Source of the DNA: Paenibacillus sp. 481
Lineage (GTDB): Bacteria; Bacillota; Bacilli; Paenibacillales; Paenibacillaceae
Direction: 5' to 3'
NCBI RefSeq assembly: GCF_021223605.1
Contig: NZ_CP075175.1
Location: 4,729,501 to 4,793,500 of the forward strand
DNA: 64,000 bases
Positions within the stretch are counted from its first letter, which is position 1. Each line of letters begins with the position of its first letter. Under the pieces are notes generated by a model. That model was not told the DNA's origin and searched no databases. It saw only the letters and a program-made list of their open reading frames with translations. The position numbers were made by a program, and so were the translations under genes. Below are positions 1-9,836 of the stretch, piece after piece.

Positions 1-46
1 GTTCTGACCCGCTATTGTAAATACAGATCATACATGGGAGGAAACT

Positions 47-865
47 ATGAAGAACAACAAATCGACATCACGCCAATGGAGAATAATGGCGCTTTGCGGC
101 TTATTGTCTACACTTGTGCTCGTAGTAGGCTTTGGCTTCGGTGTAGCCAATATTTTATCGCCTGCCTCTGTCCCATTTGCGCAGGTGCCTACGGAAAATA
201 CGCCTAAAGTTGAAAATGAGGCAAATAGCAATGAGATTCGAATCGTATCAATAGGGGATTCATTGACACGGGGTACGGGGGACGGTACAGGAGACGGCTA
301 TGTGCGTCGCGTAGTGCGTTTACTGAAAGAGGAGCAGGACAAGCCTGTCACCCTACTTAACAATTTAGGTATAAACGGATTGCGTGCTGATCAGTTGTCA
401 CAGCGCTTGCAAGAACAAAGTATGGGATATACCTTGAAGCAGGCAGATGTTATTTTATTAACGATCGGTGGGAATGACTTGTTTCAAAGCGCTCAAGCCG
501 ACCAATTAAGTGATAAAGAGCTGGATAAAGAAGCGATGCTTGCAAAAGTAGACAAAAGTATTCCGCATTTGTCCCAAGTATTGTCTAGCTTGCGAAAATG
601 GAATCCACATGCACGGATCGTCTACGCGGGCTTGTACAATCCGTTTGCTGATCTAGCAGAAATGCGGGAAATCGGTAATTCCGTCGTGCAAAAGTGGAAC
701 GATGAGGCCTATCAAATCATCAATAAAGACCCGAATATGGTACTCGTGCCTACGCATGATTTGTTCCAGCAAAATATAAATAAACATTTATCATCTGACC
801 ATTTCCATCCAAATGATAAGGGATATGAGGCAATTGCCAAGCGGATCGTACAAAGCATACATTAA
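47..865 (+). CDS. SGNH/GDSL-family lipase/esterase, membrane-anchored
   Basis: The protein has 272 residues. A basic N-terminus is followed by one hydrophobic segment (about residues 15-38), so it is probably anchored with its catalytic domain outside the cell. The SGNH blocks are all visible: GDSLTRG near residue 69 (nucleophile Ser), an Asn in NNLGING, GGNDL, and DHFHPND near the C-terminus (catalytic Asp/His). The family hydrolyses ester or acetyl groups on lipids or glycans; the substrate cannot be read here. The start is preceded by GGGAGGAA. The gene ends 30 bp before an ABC exporter operon and may be co-transcribed with it. Confidence 0.88.
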   Translation: MKNNKSTSRQWRIMALCGLLSTLVLVVGFGFGVANILSPASVPFAQVPTENTPKVENEANSNEIRIVSIGDSLTRGTGDGTGDGYVRRVVRLLKEEQDKPVTLLNNLGINGLRADQLSQRLQEQSMGYTLKQADVILLTIGGNDLFQSAQADQLSDKELDKEAMLAKVDKSIPHLSQVLSSLRKWNPHARIVYAGLYNPFADLAEMREIGNSVVQKWNDEAYQIINKDPNMVLVPTHDLFQQNINKHLSSDHFHPNDKGYEAIAKRIVQSIH

Positions 866-895
866 CAGCTTCCTAGGAAGGGGGAATCATTTTCG

Positions 896-1861
896 ATGAG
901 TTCAACAGGGTCTATTGTACTATCTGTACAACAGGTGAAAAAAAATATTGGGCCAAAAACGATCGTTAAAGATGTAACGTTTGATGTTCGTGCTGGTGAA
1001 ATTTTCGGATTTTTAGGACCGAACGGTGCGGGTAAGACGACGACGATTCGCATGCTAGTCGATTTAATCAAACCGACCGCAGGCCGAATTCAAGTGTGTG
1101 GCTTTGATGTCAATCGTGAGCCAGAGAAGGCGCTGCGCTATGTCGGTTCTATTGTTGAAAATCCAGAGATGTACAGCTTTTTGACAGGTTGGGAAAATTT
1201 AGAACACTTTGCGCGCATGATTCCGGGCATTGGCGATCAGCGCATCGAAGAAGTTGTCGATATCGTAGGTATGTCACAGCGTATCCACGACAAGGTGAAA
1301 ACATACTCGCTAGGGATGAGGCAGCGTCTTGGTATCGCACAAGCACTGTTGGCAAAGCCTGCGCTACTTATCTTAGATGAGCCGACGAACGGGCTTGATC
1401 CGTTAGGTATAAAGGAGCTGCGTGCCTTTATTCGCATGCTGGCAGACAGTGGCATGGCTGTGTTCGTGTCCAGCCATTTGCTCAGTGAAATTCAATTAAT
1501 GTGCGATCGTGTCGCGATTATTAGTCATGGTGAAGTGCTCGCTGTTGGCGATGTCAAGCAACTACTGACTGACCGTAAGCCGTATATTATTTGGCAGGCC
1601 CAACCTGCGAAGACGACGCGTGATGTGTTAGCTGCGAATGGAGATGTGCGATTTATTGATCGTGCGGATGCGTTAATTGATGAATCTGTGCTAGTAGGTC
1701 TTCCTGACTATGCGCTGTTGACGGAAATGTCAGCTGAACGTATTCCACATTTGAACCGTAAGCTAATGGAAGCGGGTATTGAGGTAGAGGCGATTCAGCG
1801 TGTGATGCCAACGCTTGAACAGTTATTTTTAGAGATTACGGAGGGGGAGCGCATTGAGTAG
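896..1861 (+). CDS. ABC transporter ATP-binding protein
   Basis: This is a 321-residue ATPase of the CcmA/NatA (drug or lantibiotic exporter) type. Walker A GPNGAGKTT lies near residue 42, the signature SLGMRQRL near 139, and Walker B LLILDEPTNGLD near 159. The C-terminal ~90 residues form the extension usual for this class. Its stop overlaps the start of the permease gene, so the two are translationally coupled and form an ABC-2 exporter. The start ATG has an AAGGGGG ribosome site. The substrate is unknown. Confidence 0.92.
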   Translation: MSSTGSIVLSVQQVKKNIGPKTIVKDVTFDVRAGEIFGFLGPNGAGKTTTIRMLVDLIKPTAGRIQVCGFDVNREPEKALRYVGSIVENPEMYSFLTGWENLEHFARMIPGIGDQRIEEVVDIVGMSQRIHDKVKTYSLGMRQRLGIAQALLAKPALLILDEPTNGLDPLGIKELRAFIRMLADSGMAVFVSSHLLSEIQLMCDRVAIISHGEVLAVGDVKQLLTDRKPYIIWQAQPAKTTRDVLAANGDVRFIDRADALIDESVLVGLPDYALLTEMSAERIPHLNRKLMEAGIEVEAIQRVMPTLEQLFLEITEGERIE

Positions 1862-2843
1862 CCTGTTACCGCTCGTTCAGAACGAAACGATCAAAGTACT
1901 GAAGAAGCAGCGTTTTCATATCGTCGTCCTCATTCTTTTGATTATGATCCCTGTGTTTACGTATGCGCAGATGAAAACGGCTCAGAACAATCGGGAAAAA
2001 TTCAATCAAGACTGGCGATTGGAGCTGCAACAGCAAATTACGGATTACCAGAACTCGCTCGGCAGTGATCGTATTCCAGAAGAGTGGAAAAAATTCCGCC
2101 GGATCATGCTGCAGCAACTGCAATATTACTTAGACCATGATGTGAATCCGAGTGAGCCGAACGGCGTCACGTTCACACGTACATTTATGAGCAGTTCAGC
2201 CACGCTGTTTATACCGCTGCTAATTATGGCAATTGCTAGTGATATTGTGTCGTCAGAACGATCGACAGGAACGATAAAGCTGCTCTTGACAAGACCAGTG
2301 CGGCGCTGGAAAATTTTAATGAGTAAGTGGATCGTGCTTATGTTGTTTACGGCTGTCATTATTGTACTGACTGCGCTATTATCTTATTTGATTTCGGGCG
2401 CTGTATTCGGTTACGGTGGATGGAAAATGCCCATTTTCTCGGGATTTTCAAGTGCCGGATCGGATGTAAACTTTGATGCGGTTCATATATTGCCTTCCTG
2501 GCTCTATCTGCTGATGCAGTGCGGGTTGATCTGGTTCTCCAGCATCGTTGTCGCTGCGCTCGGATTTATGGTATCTGTACTCGTACGTAGTACGGCGGCA
2601 AGTATCGTTGCTTTGATGGCCTCTTTAATTGCAGGGACGATTTTGTACAATATGGCCTCATCTTGGCCGACTGCAAAGTACTTATTTATGTTAAACTTAA
2701 GATTGACGGATTATTTGTCCGGTACACCCTCTCCTGTGGAGGGAATGACGTTAACGTTTTCCTTGGCGGTTCTGGCCGTTTGGGGAGGTATTGCATTGTT
2801 TGTCGCATTCCGCGTCTTTACGAAACAGGACATTTTGAATTAA
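1854..2843 (+). CDS. ABC-2 type transporter permease
   Basis: This 329-residue integral membrane protein partners the ATPase just upstream. The first membrane segment is near residues 22-40. A roughly 80-residue polar extracytoplasmic loop follows, then about five more hydrophobic segments, the typical ABC-2 plan. The motif SERSTGTIKLLLTRPVRR after the second helix is characteristic of this permease family. Translation starts at TTG 1854, inside the end of the ATPase gene, with GGAGGGGGA just upstream. A hairpin terminator follows. Confidence 0.87.
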   Translation: MSSLLPLVQNETIKVLKKQRFHIVVLILLIMIPVFTYAQMKTAQNNREKFNQDWRLELQQQITDYQNSLGSDRIPEEWKKFRRIMLQQLQYYLDHDVNPSEPNGVTFTRTFMSSSATLFIPLLIMAIASDIVSSERSTGTIKLLLTRPVRRWKILMSKWIVLMLFTAVIIVLTALLSYLISGAVFGYGGWKMPIFSGFSSAGSDVNFDAVHILPSWLYLLMQCGLIWFSSIVVAALGFMVSVLVRSTAASIVALMASLIAGTILYNMASSWPTAKYLFMLNLRLTDYLSGTPSPVEGMTLTFSLAVLAVWGGIALFVAFRVFTKQDILN

Positions 2844-2863
2844 AATAAGCAAGAATGCGAAAC

Positions 2864-2928
2864 ATCTGTTTGCATCCGGGTTATGGGTATGGAATATGGT
2901 TCCAGTATCCGGGTGCGACAGATTTTCT
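2864..2928 (+). terminator. Rho-independent terminator after the ABC exporter operon
   Basis: A long imperfect stem pairs ATCTGT plus GCATCCGG (2864-2879) with CCGGGTGC plus ACAGAT (2909-2923) and is followed by TTTTCTTTT. It separates the exporter operon from parE. Confidence 0.6.
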
Positions 2929-2991
2929 TTTGCCAACTCCTTATAGAAGAAGTTGGAACGCTAAACATGTATTGTTGAAGGAGGAGCATAA

Positions 2992-4983
2992 ATGGTCGAG
3001 CAAGTCGATGTGTTCGGACAGCAGCCGGAGGATAAGGGTGCCGTGGGCAATCGTGCATCTAATTACGGGGCTGACGACATTCAAGTGCTCGAAGGGCTTG
3101 TCGCGGTTCGCAAACGTCCGGGGATGTACATAGGAAGTACAAGCTCCTCGGGGCTTCATCATCTGGTATGGGAAATCGTAGACAATGCTGTCGATGAGCA
3201 TCTTGCCAAATTTTGCTCTCAGATCGATGTAACGATTCACCGAGATAATTCGGTAACGGTGCGCGACAACGGTCGCGGTATTCCGACGGGTATGCATAAA
3301 ACGGGTGTCCCGACCCCGCAAGTCGTATTTACGATTTTGCACGCCGGAGGTAAGTTTGGTGGCGCGGGTTATAAGAAATCTGGCGGTTTGCACGGCGTAG
3401 GCGCGTCTGTGACCAACGCTTTGTCGGAATGGCTGGAAGTTGAAATTTATCGAGATGGAAAAATCCATCGTCAGCGTTTCGAAACTTGGACGGACAAAAA
3501 AGGATTAGAGCATGTCGGTGAGCCTGTAACAGGGCTGGAAGTGATAGGTAATACGAATCGTACGGGAACGAAAATTACGTTCAAGCCGGATGTGAAAGTG
3601 TTCCACGGCAACATCCACTTGAGCTACGATAATTTGTCAGAACGGTTGCAAGAAATTGCGTTCTTGAACTCTGGCCTGCAAGTTACGGTAAAAGATGAAA
3701 GAACGGGTAAACAAGATGCGTTCTGTTATGAAGGTGGCGCAAGCGAATTTGTCGCGTACTTGAACGAAGGCAAGACAGCGCTTCATGAAGTCATTCATTT
3801 TGCTTCCGAAAAAGAAGACATCGAAGTTGAAATTGCATATCAGTATAATGATGGATATACAGAAACGATCGTGTCATTCGTGAACTCGATTCCAACACGT
3901 GGTGGCGGTACGCATGAAACCGGCTTTAAAACGGCGTTTACCCGCGTGATGAACGAGTATGCACGTAAAAATACGCTGCTGAAGGAAAAGGACAAAAACC
4001 TTGAGGGCAGTGATTTGCGTGAAGGTATGATGGCTGTTATTAACATTAAAATGTCTGATGTGGAGTTTGTTGGGCAGACGAAGGACCAGCTCGGTAGTGC
4101 ATCTGCACGTGGAGCGGTTGACGCTATTGTCACGGAACAAATGCAAATTTTCTTAGAGGAAAATCCACAAACGGCGCAAATGCTGATGAAAAAGGCCATT
4201 CAAGCTTCTAAAGCGCGTGAAGCTGCACGTAAAGCACGTGAAGATATACGCAGCGGTAGGAAACGGAGCGAAAGCTCCAATCTGAACGGTAAGCTTACGC
4301 CAGCGCAGTCGAAGGACTACACGCGCAACGAACTGTTCGTCGTTGAGGGTGACTCAGCAGGCGGTTCCGCCAAGCAAGGCCGCGATTCGAAAATACAGGC
4401 CATTCTTCCGCTCAAAGGGAAACCGATGAATCCCGAAAAAGCGAAGTTGGCGGATATATTGAAAAATGATGAGTACCGTTCGATCATTCACGCCATTGGC
4501 GCAGGTGTCGGTCCGGAATTCGAGGTGGATGAGAGCAATTACGCCAAGATCATCATTATGACGGATGCGGATACGGACGGCGCGCATATTCAGGTACTAC
4601 TTCTGACGTTCTTCTATCGTTATATGAAACCGTTGATCGATGCGGGCAAAGTATATATCGCACAGCCGCCGCTCTACAAAATTACACACAAAAAAGGGAA
4701 GTTGAATACCGTACGCTATGCGTGGACTGAGGAGCAATTAAGTAATTACTTGAAGCAATTTGGGCCACAATCGGAGATTCAGCGTTATAAAGGTCTTGGT
4801 GAGATGAATCCAGACCAGCTATGGGAAACGACGATGGACCCGGAAACCCGTACTTTGTTGCAAGTGAAAATAGACGATGCTGCAAAGGCAGAGCGTCGCG
4901 TCACGACGCTAATGGGCGACAAGGTCGAGCCGCGTAAGCGTTGGATCGTCGAGAACGTAGATTTCATGGAGTTTGAGGAATAG
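2992..4983 (+). CDS. parE: DNA topoisomerase IV subunit B
   Basis: This 663-residue type IIA topoisomerase subunit supplies the ATPase that drives decatenation of daughter chromosomes together with ParC. The N-terminal GHKL domain shows KRPGMYIG, EIVDNAVDE and DNGRGIP, plus GLHGVG. The TOPRIM domain shows EGDSAGGSAKQGRD (near residue 450) and DADTDGAH (near 525). The C-terminus ends in RKRWIVENV. Length and immediate linkage to parC, 12 bp downstream, mark it as ParE rather than GyrB. AAGGAGGAG precedes the ATG. Confidence 0.96.
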   Translation: MVEQVDVFGQQPEDKGAVGNRASNYGADDIQVLEGLVAVRKRPGMYIGSTSSSGLHHLVWEIVDNAVDEHLAKFCSQIDVTIHRDNSVTVRDNGRGIPTGMHKTGVPTPQVVFTILHAGGKFGGAGYKKSGGLHGVGASVTNALSEWLEVEIYRDGKIHRQRFETWTDKKGLEHVGEPVTGLEVIGNTNRTGTKITFKPDVKVFHGNIHLSYDNLSERLQEIAFLNSGLQVTVKDERTGKQDAFCYEGGASEFVAYLNEGKTALHEVIHFASEKEDIEVEIAYQYNDGYTETIVSFVNSIPTRGGGTHETGFKTAFTRVMNEYARKNTLLKEKDKNLEGSDLREGMMAVINIKMSDVEFVGQTKDQLGSASARGAVDAIVTEQMQIFLEENPQTAQMLMKKAIQASKAREAARKAREDIRSGRKRSESSNLNGKLTPAQSKDYTRNELFVVEGDSAGGSAKQGRDSKIQAILPLKGKPMNPEKAKLADILKNDEYRSIIHAIGAGVGPEFEVDESNYAKIIIMTDADTDGAHIQVLLLTFFYRYMKPLIDAGKVYIAQPPLYKITHKKGKLNTVRYAWTEEQLSNYLKQFGPQSEIQRYKGLGEMNPDQLWETTMDPETRTLLQVKIDDAAKAERRVTTLMGDKVEPRKRWIVENVDFMEFEE

Positions 4984-4995
4984 AAAGGTGAGATC

Positions 4996-7443
4996 ATGAG
5001 CGTATCAGAACAATTTAAACCCGCGTTCTTGGAAGACGTAGTTGGAGATCGCTTTGGACGCTACTCTAAATATATCATTCAAGACCGCGCCATTCCCGAC
5101 GTCAGGGACGGTCTCAAGCCGGTACAACGTCGTATCCTGTACGCCATGTACGAATCCGGTAACACACACGATAAGACGTATCGCAAATCGGCGAAAACAG
5201 TCGGTGACGTCATGGGTAACTACCATCCGCACGGGGATGGACCTATTTATGATGGTATGGTTCGCATGGCACAGCCATGGAAAATGGGCCATGTACTCGT
5301 TGACGGCCATGGCAACTGGGGATCGATAGACGATGATCCGCCAGCAGCTATGCGTTACACGGAGGCACGTCTGTCGCCGATCGCGATCGAACTGCTGCGT
5401 GATATTGAGAAGGATACGGTTCTATTCCGGCCGAACTTTGATAATACAACGGAAGAGCCAGCCGTATTGCCTTCCCGTTTTCCCAATTTGCTTGTCAATG
5501 GGGTAAGCGGCATTTCATCCGGTTTCGCAACAGAAATTCCTCCGCACAACTTACGTGAAGTGACTGATGCTGTTATCGCGCTTATTGACAAGCCACAGCT
5601 TGAAATCGATGATTTAATGAAAATTGTGCAAGGTCCGGATTTCCCTACTGGCGGCATTATTATGGGTGAGGATGGGATACGCGAAGCATACCGCACAGGA
5701 AAAGGGCGTATTTACGTACGCGCGAAGACAGCGATTGATGAGCTTCGTGGTGGCCGAGAGCAAATCGTCATTACGGAAATTCCGTATCAAGTTGTGAAGT
5801 CACGTCTAGTTACAGCAATGGAAAACATTCGTCTGGAAAAAAAGGTGGATGGCATTGCTGAAGTCCGCGATGAAAGCGGACGCGACGGGATGCGTATTGT
5901 CGTTGAGTTGAAAAAAGAGGCCGATGCGCAAGGCATTCTGAATTATTTGCTTAAAAAGACCGACTTGCAAATCGCCTACAATTTCAATATGGTCGCGATC
6001 GTGAACAAGACGCCGATGCAGCTTGGGCTGAAGGCGTTGCTTGATGCGTATATTGCCCATCAGAAGGACATCGTGACAAGTCGTACACGTTACGACTTGC
6101 GACGCGCAGAAGATCGGGCTCATGTACTCGAAGGCTTGGTCAAAGCGCTCGACATTTTGGATGAGGTTATCGCAACGATTAAAGCGTCCAAGAACCGTCA
6201 AGACGCGCAGCACAATTTGATAGAGAAGTTCGGCTTCTCCGAGCGCCAAGCGGACTCGATTCTTACTTTGCAATTGTATCGTCTAACGAATTTGGAATTG
6301 TCAGCATTAACGAAAGAGCTAGACGAGATTCGCAAAAAAGTGGAAGATTTGCGTTCCATTTTAGATAGTGAGAAAAAGCTTTTCTCGGTCATTAAAAAAG
6401 AATTAAAAGATATTCGGGATCGTTTCGGCATCGAACGCCGTTCAGTCGTGCAAGGTGAAATTGAAGAAATCAAAGTGAACCTTGAAGTCATGGTGAACGC
6501 GGAAGACGTTATCGTCACACTGTCGAACGATGGCTATTTGAAGCGTACGAGTATGCTGTCCTTTACCCGTTCCGGCGGAGAATGGGATAGCTCCGGGGTC
6601 AAAGAAGGCGACTATATTCGCACGATTCTTGAAATTAATACGCTTGATAAGCTGTTGCTGTTTACACAGCGCGGGCAATACTTCTCATTGCCTGTCCATC
6701 TCGTGCCAGAATTCAAATGGAAAGATAATGGAACAGCAATTGTCAACGTCATTCCGATGGCGAAAGAAGACCGCATTGTAGGTCTTATTCCAGTTAAATC
6801 GTTCGAGGATGAACAGGCTGCGCTCATGTTTGTAACACGCCGTGGGCAAGTGAAGCGTACACTGTTGAAAGAATACGAAACGAAACGAACAGGCGCTGTG
6901 GCTGCGTGTAAGGTGGCAGACGGTGACGAGGTGCTTTCTGTACAGGTAAGCGACGGTAAGAAGGACATGATGCTCGTGTCGAAGCAAGGTATGGGTATTC
7001 GCTTCGCAGAAGAGGAAGTGAATCCAATGGGGCGCGCTGCTGGTGGCGTACGCGGTATGCAGCTTAAAGATGATGACGAAATCGTAGCGGCCATTCGCGT
7101 AACTGGTGAAGAGGGCGAAATTACGGTACTGACCGATATTGGTTGGGGTAAGCGCTCGTTGCTGCTCGATTACCCGACGCAGGGCCGGGGCGGAAAAGGG
7201 ATGGCTACGTTTGAATTTAAAGAAGGCAAACGCGTGAAGCCGAACGGCTCCCAGCTCGTTGGAGCATTCTTTAGTAAAGAAGCGTATCCGCTCACGATTG
7301 TGACGAACACAGGGCAGTCGCATCAACTTATTACGGAGCATGCACCGTTAACGGATAGAAAGGCCATAGGGCGTTCGTTAATATCGCTGGACAAAGAGCA
7401 ATATATTACAGATACCTTTACTCATTTTACGGGCCAGCAATGA
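4996..7443 (+). CDS. parC: DNA topoisomerase IV subunit A
   Basis: This 815-residue breakage-reunion subunit partners ParE. The winged-helix region contains [18 protein letters not shown]. The active-site Tyr is residue 121, in [10 protein letters not shown]. The C-terminal ~320 residues carry the beta-pinwheel blades. In the quinolone-resistance region the usual HPHGDSS is HPHGDGP here, and the acidic position three residues on is Asp, so the classic Ser contacts are Gly and Pro. AAAGGTGA precedes the start; the gene forms an operon with parE. Confidence 0.96.
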   Translation: MSVSEQFKPAFLEDVVGDRFGRYSKYIIQDRAIPDVRDGLKPVQRRILYAMYESGNTHDKTYRKSAKTVGDVMGNYHPHGDGPIYDGMVRMAQPWKMGHVLVDGHGNWGSIDDDPPAAMRYTEARLSPIAIELLRDIEKDTVLFRPNFDNTTEEPAVLPSRFPNLLVNGVSGISSGFATEIPPHNLREVTDAVIALIDKPQLEIDDLMKIVQGPDFPTGGIIMGEDGIREAYRTGKGRIYVRAKTAIDELRGGREQIVITEIPYQVVKSRLVTAMENIRLEKKVDGIAEVRDESGRDGMRIVVELKKEADAQGILNYLLKKTDLQIAYNFNMVAIVNKTPMQLGLKALLDAYIAHQKDIVTSRTRYDLRRAEDRAHVLEGLVKALDILDEVIATIKASKNRQDAQHNLIEKFGFSERQADSILTLQLYRLTNLELSALTKELDEIRKKVEDLRSILDSEKKLFSVIKKELKDIRDRFGIERRSVVQGEIEEIKVNLEVMVNAEDVIVTLSNDGYLKRTSMLSFTRSGGEWDSSGVKEGDYIRTILEINTLDKLLLFTQRGQYFSLPVHLVPEFKWKDNGTAIVNVIPMAKEDRIVGLIPVKSFEDEQAALMFVTRRGQVKRTLLKEYETKRTGAVAACKVADGDEVLSVQVSDGKKDMMLVSKQGMGIRFAEEEVNPMGRAAGGVRGMQLKDDDEIVAAIRVTGEEGEITVLTDIGWGKRSLLLDYPTQGRGGKGMATFEFKEGKRVKPNGSQLVGAFFSKEAYPLTIVTNTGQSHQLITEHAPLTDRKAIGRSLISLDKEQYITDTFTHFTGQQ

Positions 7444-7480
7444 CTTCGCATGCTCCTGTCTTTAAGGTAATGGTAATGAA

Positions 7481-7648
7481 TTAGTCAAAAGGCTTATGTG
7501 GTGGATCGAATACATCGTGCAGCCGCAATACGATTTCTAATAGGACCCACATGGGAACGGGCTCATCCAATCGCTCGAACCATTGTGGGTCTTTTACTAT
7601 GCCTGTCTCTAAAGCTTTCTGTACGATTAGAGATTTCCTTTCCTCCAT
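7481..7648 (-). CDS. Small 55-residue hypothetical protein, convergent with parC
   Basis: A 56-codon reading frame runs opposite to parC. It has a near-ideal ribosome site (GAGGAGGA at 7656-7663, seven bases before the ATG) and a TAA stop. The product begins MEERKSLIVQKALETG and contains DPQWFERLDEPVPMW and LLEIVLRLHDVFDPP. It looks soluble, acidic and partly helical, with ordinary codon use. I do not recognise a family. It fills most of the parC-marR gap, where no other gene is convincing. Confidence 0.6.
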   Translation of the reverse strand: MEERKSLIVQKALETGIVKDPQWFERLDEPVPMWVLLEIVLRLHDVFDPPHKPFD

Positions 7649-7813
7649 TTTTGCGTCCTCCTCTCACAGGCGATAACAGACGTGATGTTAGCCTATTTCA
7701 TGGTATGTCAAACGACTAATAGTGGTGACGATAATCCGATAAATAGTTAAATTTGAACATAATATCTATTTATGGATTTAAATTTCAAATAAAAATAACG
7801 AACCATTTTATGG

Positions 7814-7837
7814 ACAAGTAATGATCGTTTTACTTGT
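7814..7837. promoter_or_regulatory. Inverted-repeat operator upstream of marR-type gene
   Basis: ACAAGTAA (7814-7821) and TTACTTGT (7830-7837) form a perfect 8-bp dyad with an 8-bp spacer. It sits over the -35 region of the extended -10 promoter at 7842-7850, the place expected for autoregulation by the MarR protein encoded downstream. Binding is inferred from position only. Confidence 0.5.
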
Positions 7838-7841
7838 AATG

Positions 7842-7850
7842 TGGTATAAT
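7842..7850 (+). promoter_or_regulatory. Extended -10 promoter of marR-type gene
   Basis: TGGTATAAT contains a perfect TATAAT (7845-7850) with the TGn extension. No good -35 is visible 17 bp upstream, as is common for extended -10 promoters. The coding start is about 50 bp downstream. Confidence 0.55.
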
Positions 7851-7901
7851 TTTCTAAACAAAGTAAGCAAATAGCTGTCAGACGAAGGGAGAGTTCACGC
7901 G

Positions 7902-8387
7902 ATGCACGCTTCTGATTTTGCTAAACTGTGGGCGAAGCTTTCTAAAGATTATAAGCACGTGATGGATGAATCTTTAGCGCCGAGCTTAACGGAAAGTCAA
8001 TTAACGGTGTTGGAGTGGGTAGAGCAATATGGGCGTGTTAAACCTTCAGATTTGCTGCCGCATTTGGCAACGACTCCTGCTGCTATTACGACGCTGCTGG
8101 ATCGTATGGAGAAGAATGCTCTTATTGTTAGAGAACGCGATATTTACGATCGGCGTATCGTGTGGATTCAAGCAACCCCATTCGGAAAACAAGAAATGCG
8201 CCGAGGGATCACGATTAGAGAGACGTATTGGAACGAGGTTCTCAATCGGATTTCGGCGCACAATCAGCAATTGTTTATCGTACTTCTAGGTAAAATATCA
8301 AATCCTCCTCAATCTACTTCCGAGACTGCTGAAAATGTGACTTCACCCGTATTAGAATCGGCTTCTATTCCAACACATTCACTGTGA
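7902..8387 (+). CDS. MarR family transcriptional regulator
   Basis: The product has 161 residues with a central winged helix. The recognition-helix region LATTPAAITTLLDRMEK is followed by the DxR wing motif (RERDIYDRRIVWI), the signature of MarR proteins. These bind palindromic operators as dimers and usually respond to small phenolic or oxidative ligands. The start follows AAGGGAGAG. The last 23 bp overlap the end of the convergent capA-like gene. A perfect dyad over its promoter suggests autoregulation; the target genes are unknown. Confidence 0.88.
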   Translation: MHASDFAKLWAKLSKDYKHVMDESLAPSLTESQLTVLEWVEQYGRVKPSDLLPHLATTPAAITTLLDRMEKNALIVRERDIYDRRIVWIQATPFGKQEMRRGITIRETYWNEVLNRISAHNQQLFIVLLGKISNPPQSTSETAENVTSPVLESASIPTHSL

Positions 8388-9681
8388 TTGGTACAGCAGC
8401 CATCGATTTAAGATGCTTCTTCGTGTTATTCAACATACTGCCTAGCTGGTTATAATGGGCAGCACTTAATTGTTTATCGTTGCGAGCAGTTACGGCTGCT
8501 GTCATCGGAATGATACGGTATTTACGTTTATTTCTCGTACCGCTAATATGTACCCAAGTCGGCTCTGACGTAATCTTACGCAATTCAATCCGATTTTCAG
8601 GCATATGCTTAACGATTTCAACTCCAAAAATAACTCCGACATCTTTGCCATTACCTTTTTGACCGGATATAAAATTGCCAAGTGAATACATGATGATCGC
8701 TTCACGTGTCGAGCCGTCTGCTTCTTTGACTGTTATCTGCTCATAGGGCTGGAGCACATGAGGGTGTGCGCCGAGAATAATATCTGCACCAGCTTGAACA
8801 AGCTTGCGGGCCAGCTTTACTTGCTCATTGGTGGGCTTTGTCTTATACTCCGGCCCAAAATGAAGAGCAATGGCAATTGCATCTGCGCCTGCCTGCTTTG
8901 TTTTTTGAATATCTTTAATCATACGCTGCTCGTCGATTAGCGAGACGATATACGGCTTTTTTTTCGGTAAAGGAATACCATTTGTTCCGTAAGTGTATGC
9001 TAAAATCCCCAATTTAATTCCATTTTTTTCGACGATCGTCGCTTGCTCCGATTCCCATTTGGAGGCGGACGTTCCTTTTGTAACGAGCCCGCGCTTTTTT
9101 AGGACCTCGAGAGTGCGTATAGCTCCTTTTTCACGTCGATCTAATGCGTGATTGTTCGCTGTTGTCACAATGTTAAAGCCCGCGTATTTAAGCGCATCCG
9201 CAAGTTCAGGTGGGGCATTAAACATAGGATAGCCTGTATATACTCGTTCGCCACCAAGCAATGGAGTCTCTAAATTCGCCCAAATCCAGTCTCCTTTTTC
9301 GAGTATAGGCTTAACTTGGGTGAAAAATGGACGGAAGTTATAAGTGCCGCTCTGTTTATTGTAATAAGATGGAAATTGGGTAGAATGCATCATAACGTCG
9401 CCGACTGCTAGCAATGTTGCAGAGTGCGAGTATGGCGCTGTATTTGAGCTCTCGTTGGATTGTAAATGTACTTGTGACTGTGTATTCGTGCGTGTCTGTT
9501 TGTGCGGATTGCTGCTGCTTGTGGTTGCGCTACCTAACGGTGGCTGTTGCTCTTGATGCTGTCCAGTTCGAGGGAGTTCGTTCACTTGCTGGGTGTTGGT
9601 ACTGGCGTTGCAACCGCTTAGGGTATAAAGCGCAATAATAATAATTAAGTAGGCCAGCGATCGTTTCCTTATATGTTTCAT
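8365..9681 (-). CDS. CapA family lipoprotein (poly-gamma-glutamate synthesis/export-type metallophosphatase fold)
   Basis: This 438-residue protein starts with a lipoprotein signal (hydrophobic residues 8-20, lipobox LSGC), so it is tethered outside the membrane. A Ser/Thr/Gln-rich linker leads to the CapA domain with VGDVMMHSTQ, ANLETPL, TTANNHALDR, GAHPHVLQP and YSLGNFISG, the metal-site motifs of this calcineurin-like family. CapA/PgsA proteins take part in poly-gamma-glutamate capsule assembly, but no pgsB or pgsC gene is nearby, so the role is open. It converges with the MarR-type gene. Confidence 0.85.
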   Translation of the reverse strand: MKHIRKRSLAYLIIIIALYTLSGCNASTNTQQVNELPRTGQHQEQQPPLGSATTSSSNPHKQTRTNTQSQVHLQSNESSNTAPYSHSATLLAVGDVMMHSTQFPSYYNKQSGTYNFRPFFTQVKPILEKGDWIWANLETPLLGGERVYTGYPMFNAPPELADALKYAGFNIVTTANNHALDRREKGAIRTLEVLKKRGLVTKGTSASKWESEQATIVEKNGIKLGILAYTYGTNGIPLPKKKPYIVSLIDEQRMIKDIQKTKQAGADAIAIALHFGPEYKTKPTNEQVKLARKLVQAGADIILGAHPHVLQPYEQITVKEADGSTREAIIMYSLGNFISGQKGNGKDVGVIFGVEIVKHMPENRIELRKITSEPTWVHISGTRNKRKYRIIPMTAAVTARNDKQLSAAHYNQLGSMLNNTKKHLKSMAAVPITVNVLE

Positions 9682-9813
9682 CTCTATCTATCCTTTCAAA
9701 AAACCTATAATGATTCCGTAAGTCTGTAAAAAGGACAACGCTTCAATCCAACTATGCTCGGCTGTTTCGTTCGTTTTGGCTTATCGTTAACAATTTCGGT
9801 CACACCAATAAAG

Positions 9814-9836
9814 GGGGACGTTATAGTAACGTCCCC
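9814..9836 (-). terminator. Terminator overlapping the stop codon of the rluA-like gene
   Basis: GGGGACGTTA and TAACGTCCCC form a perfect 10-bp stem with a 3-bp loop. On the minus strand a C and TTTATT follow it. The TAA stop of the pseudouridine synthase gene lies inside the stem. Confidence 0.65.

Noticed and set aside
7544-7600. GACCCACA/TGTGGGTC stem followed by TTTT, as a parC terminator
   Set aside because: The loop is about 37 bases, and the sequence is explained as coding DNA of the minus-strand small ORF.
7498-7719. 73-codon open frame on the plus strand after parC
   Set aside because: It has no ribosome site and is antisense to the minus-strand 55-residue ORF, which has a strong one.
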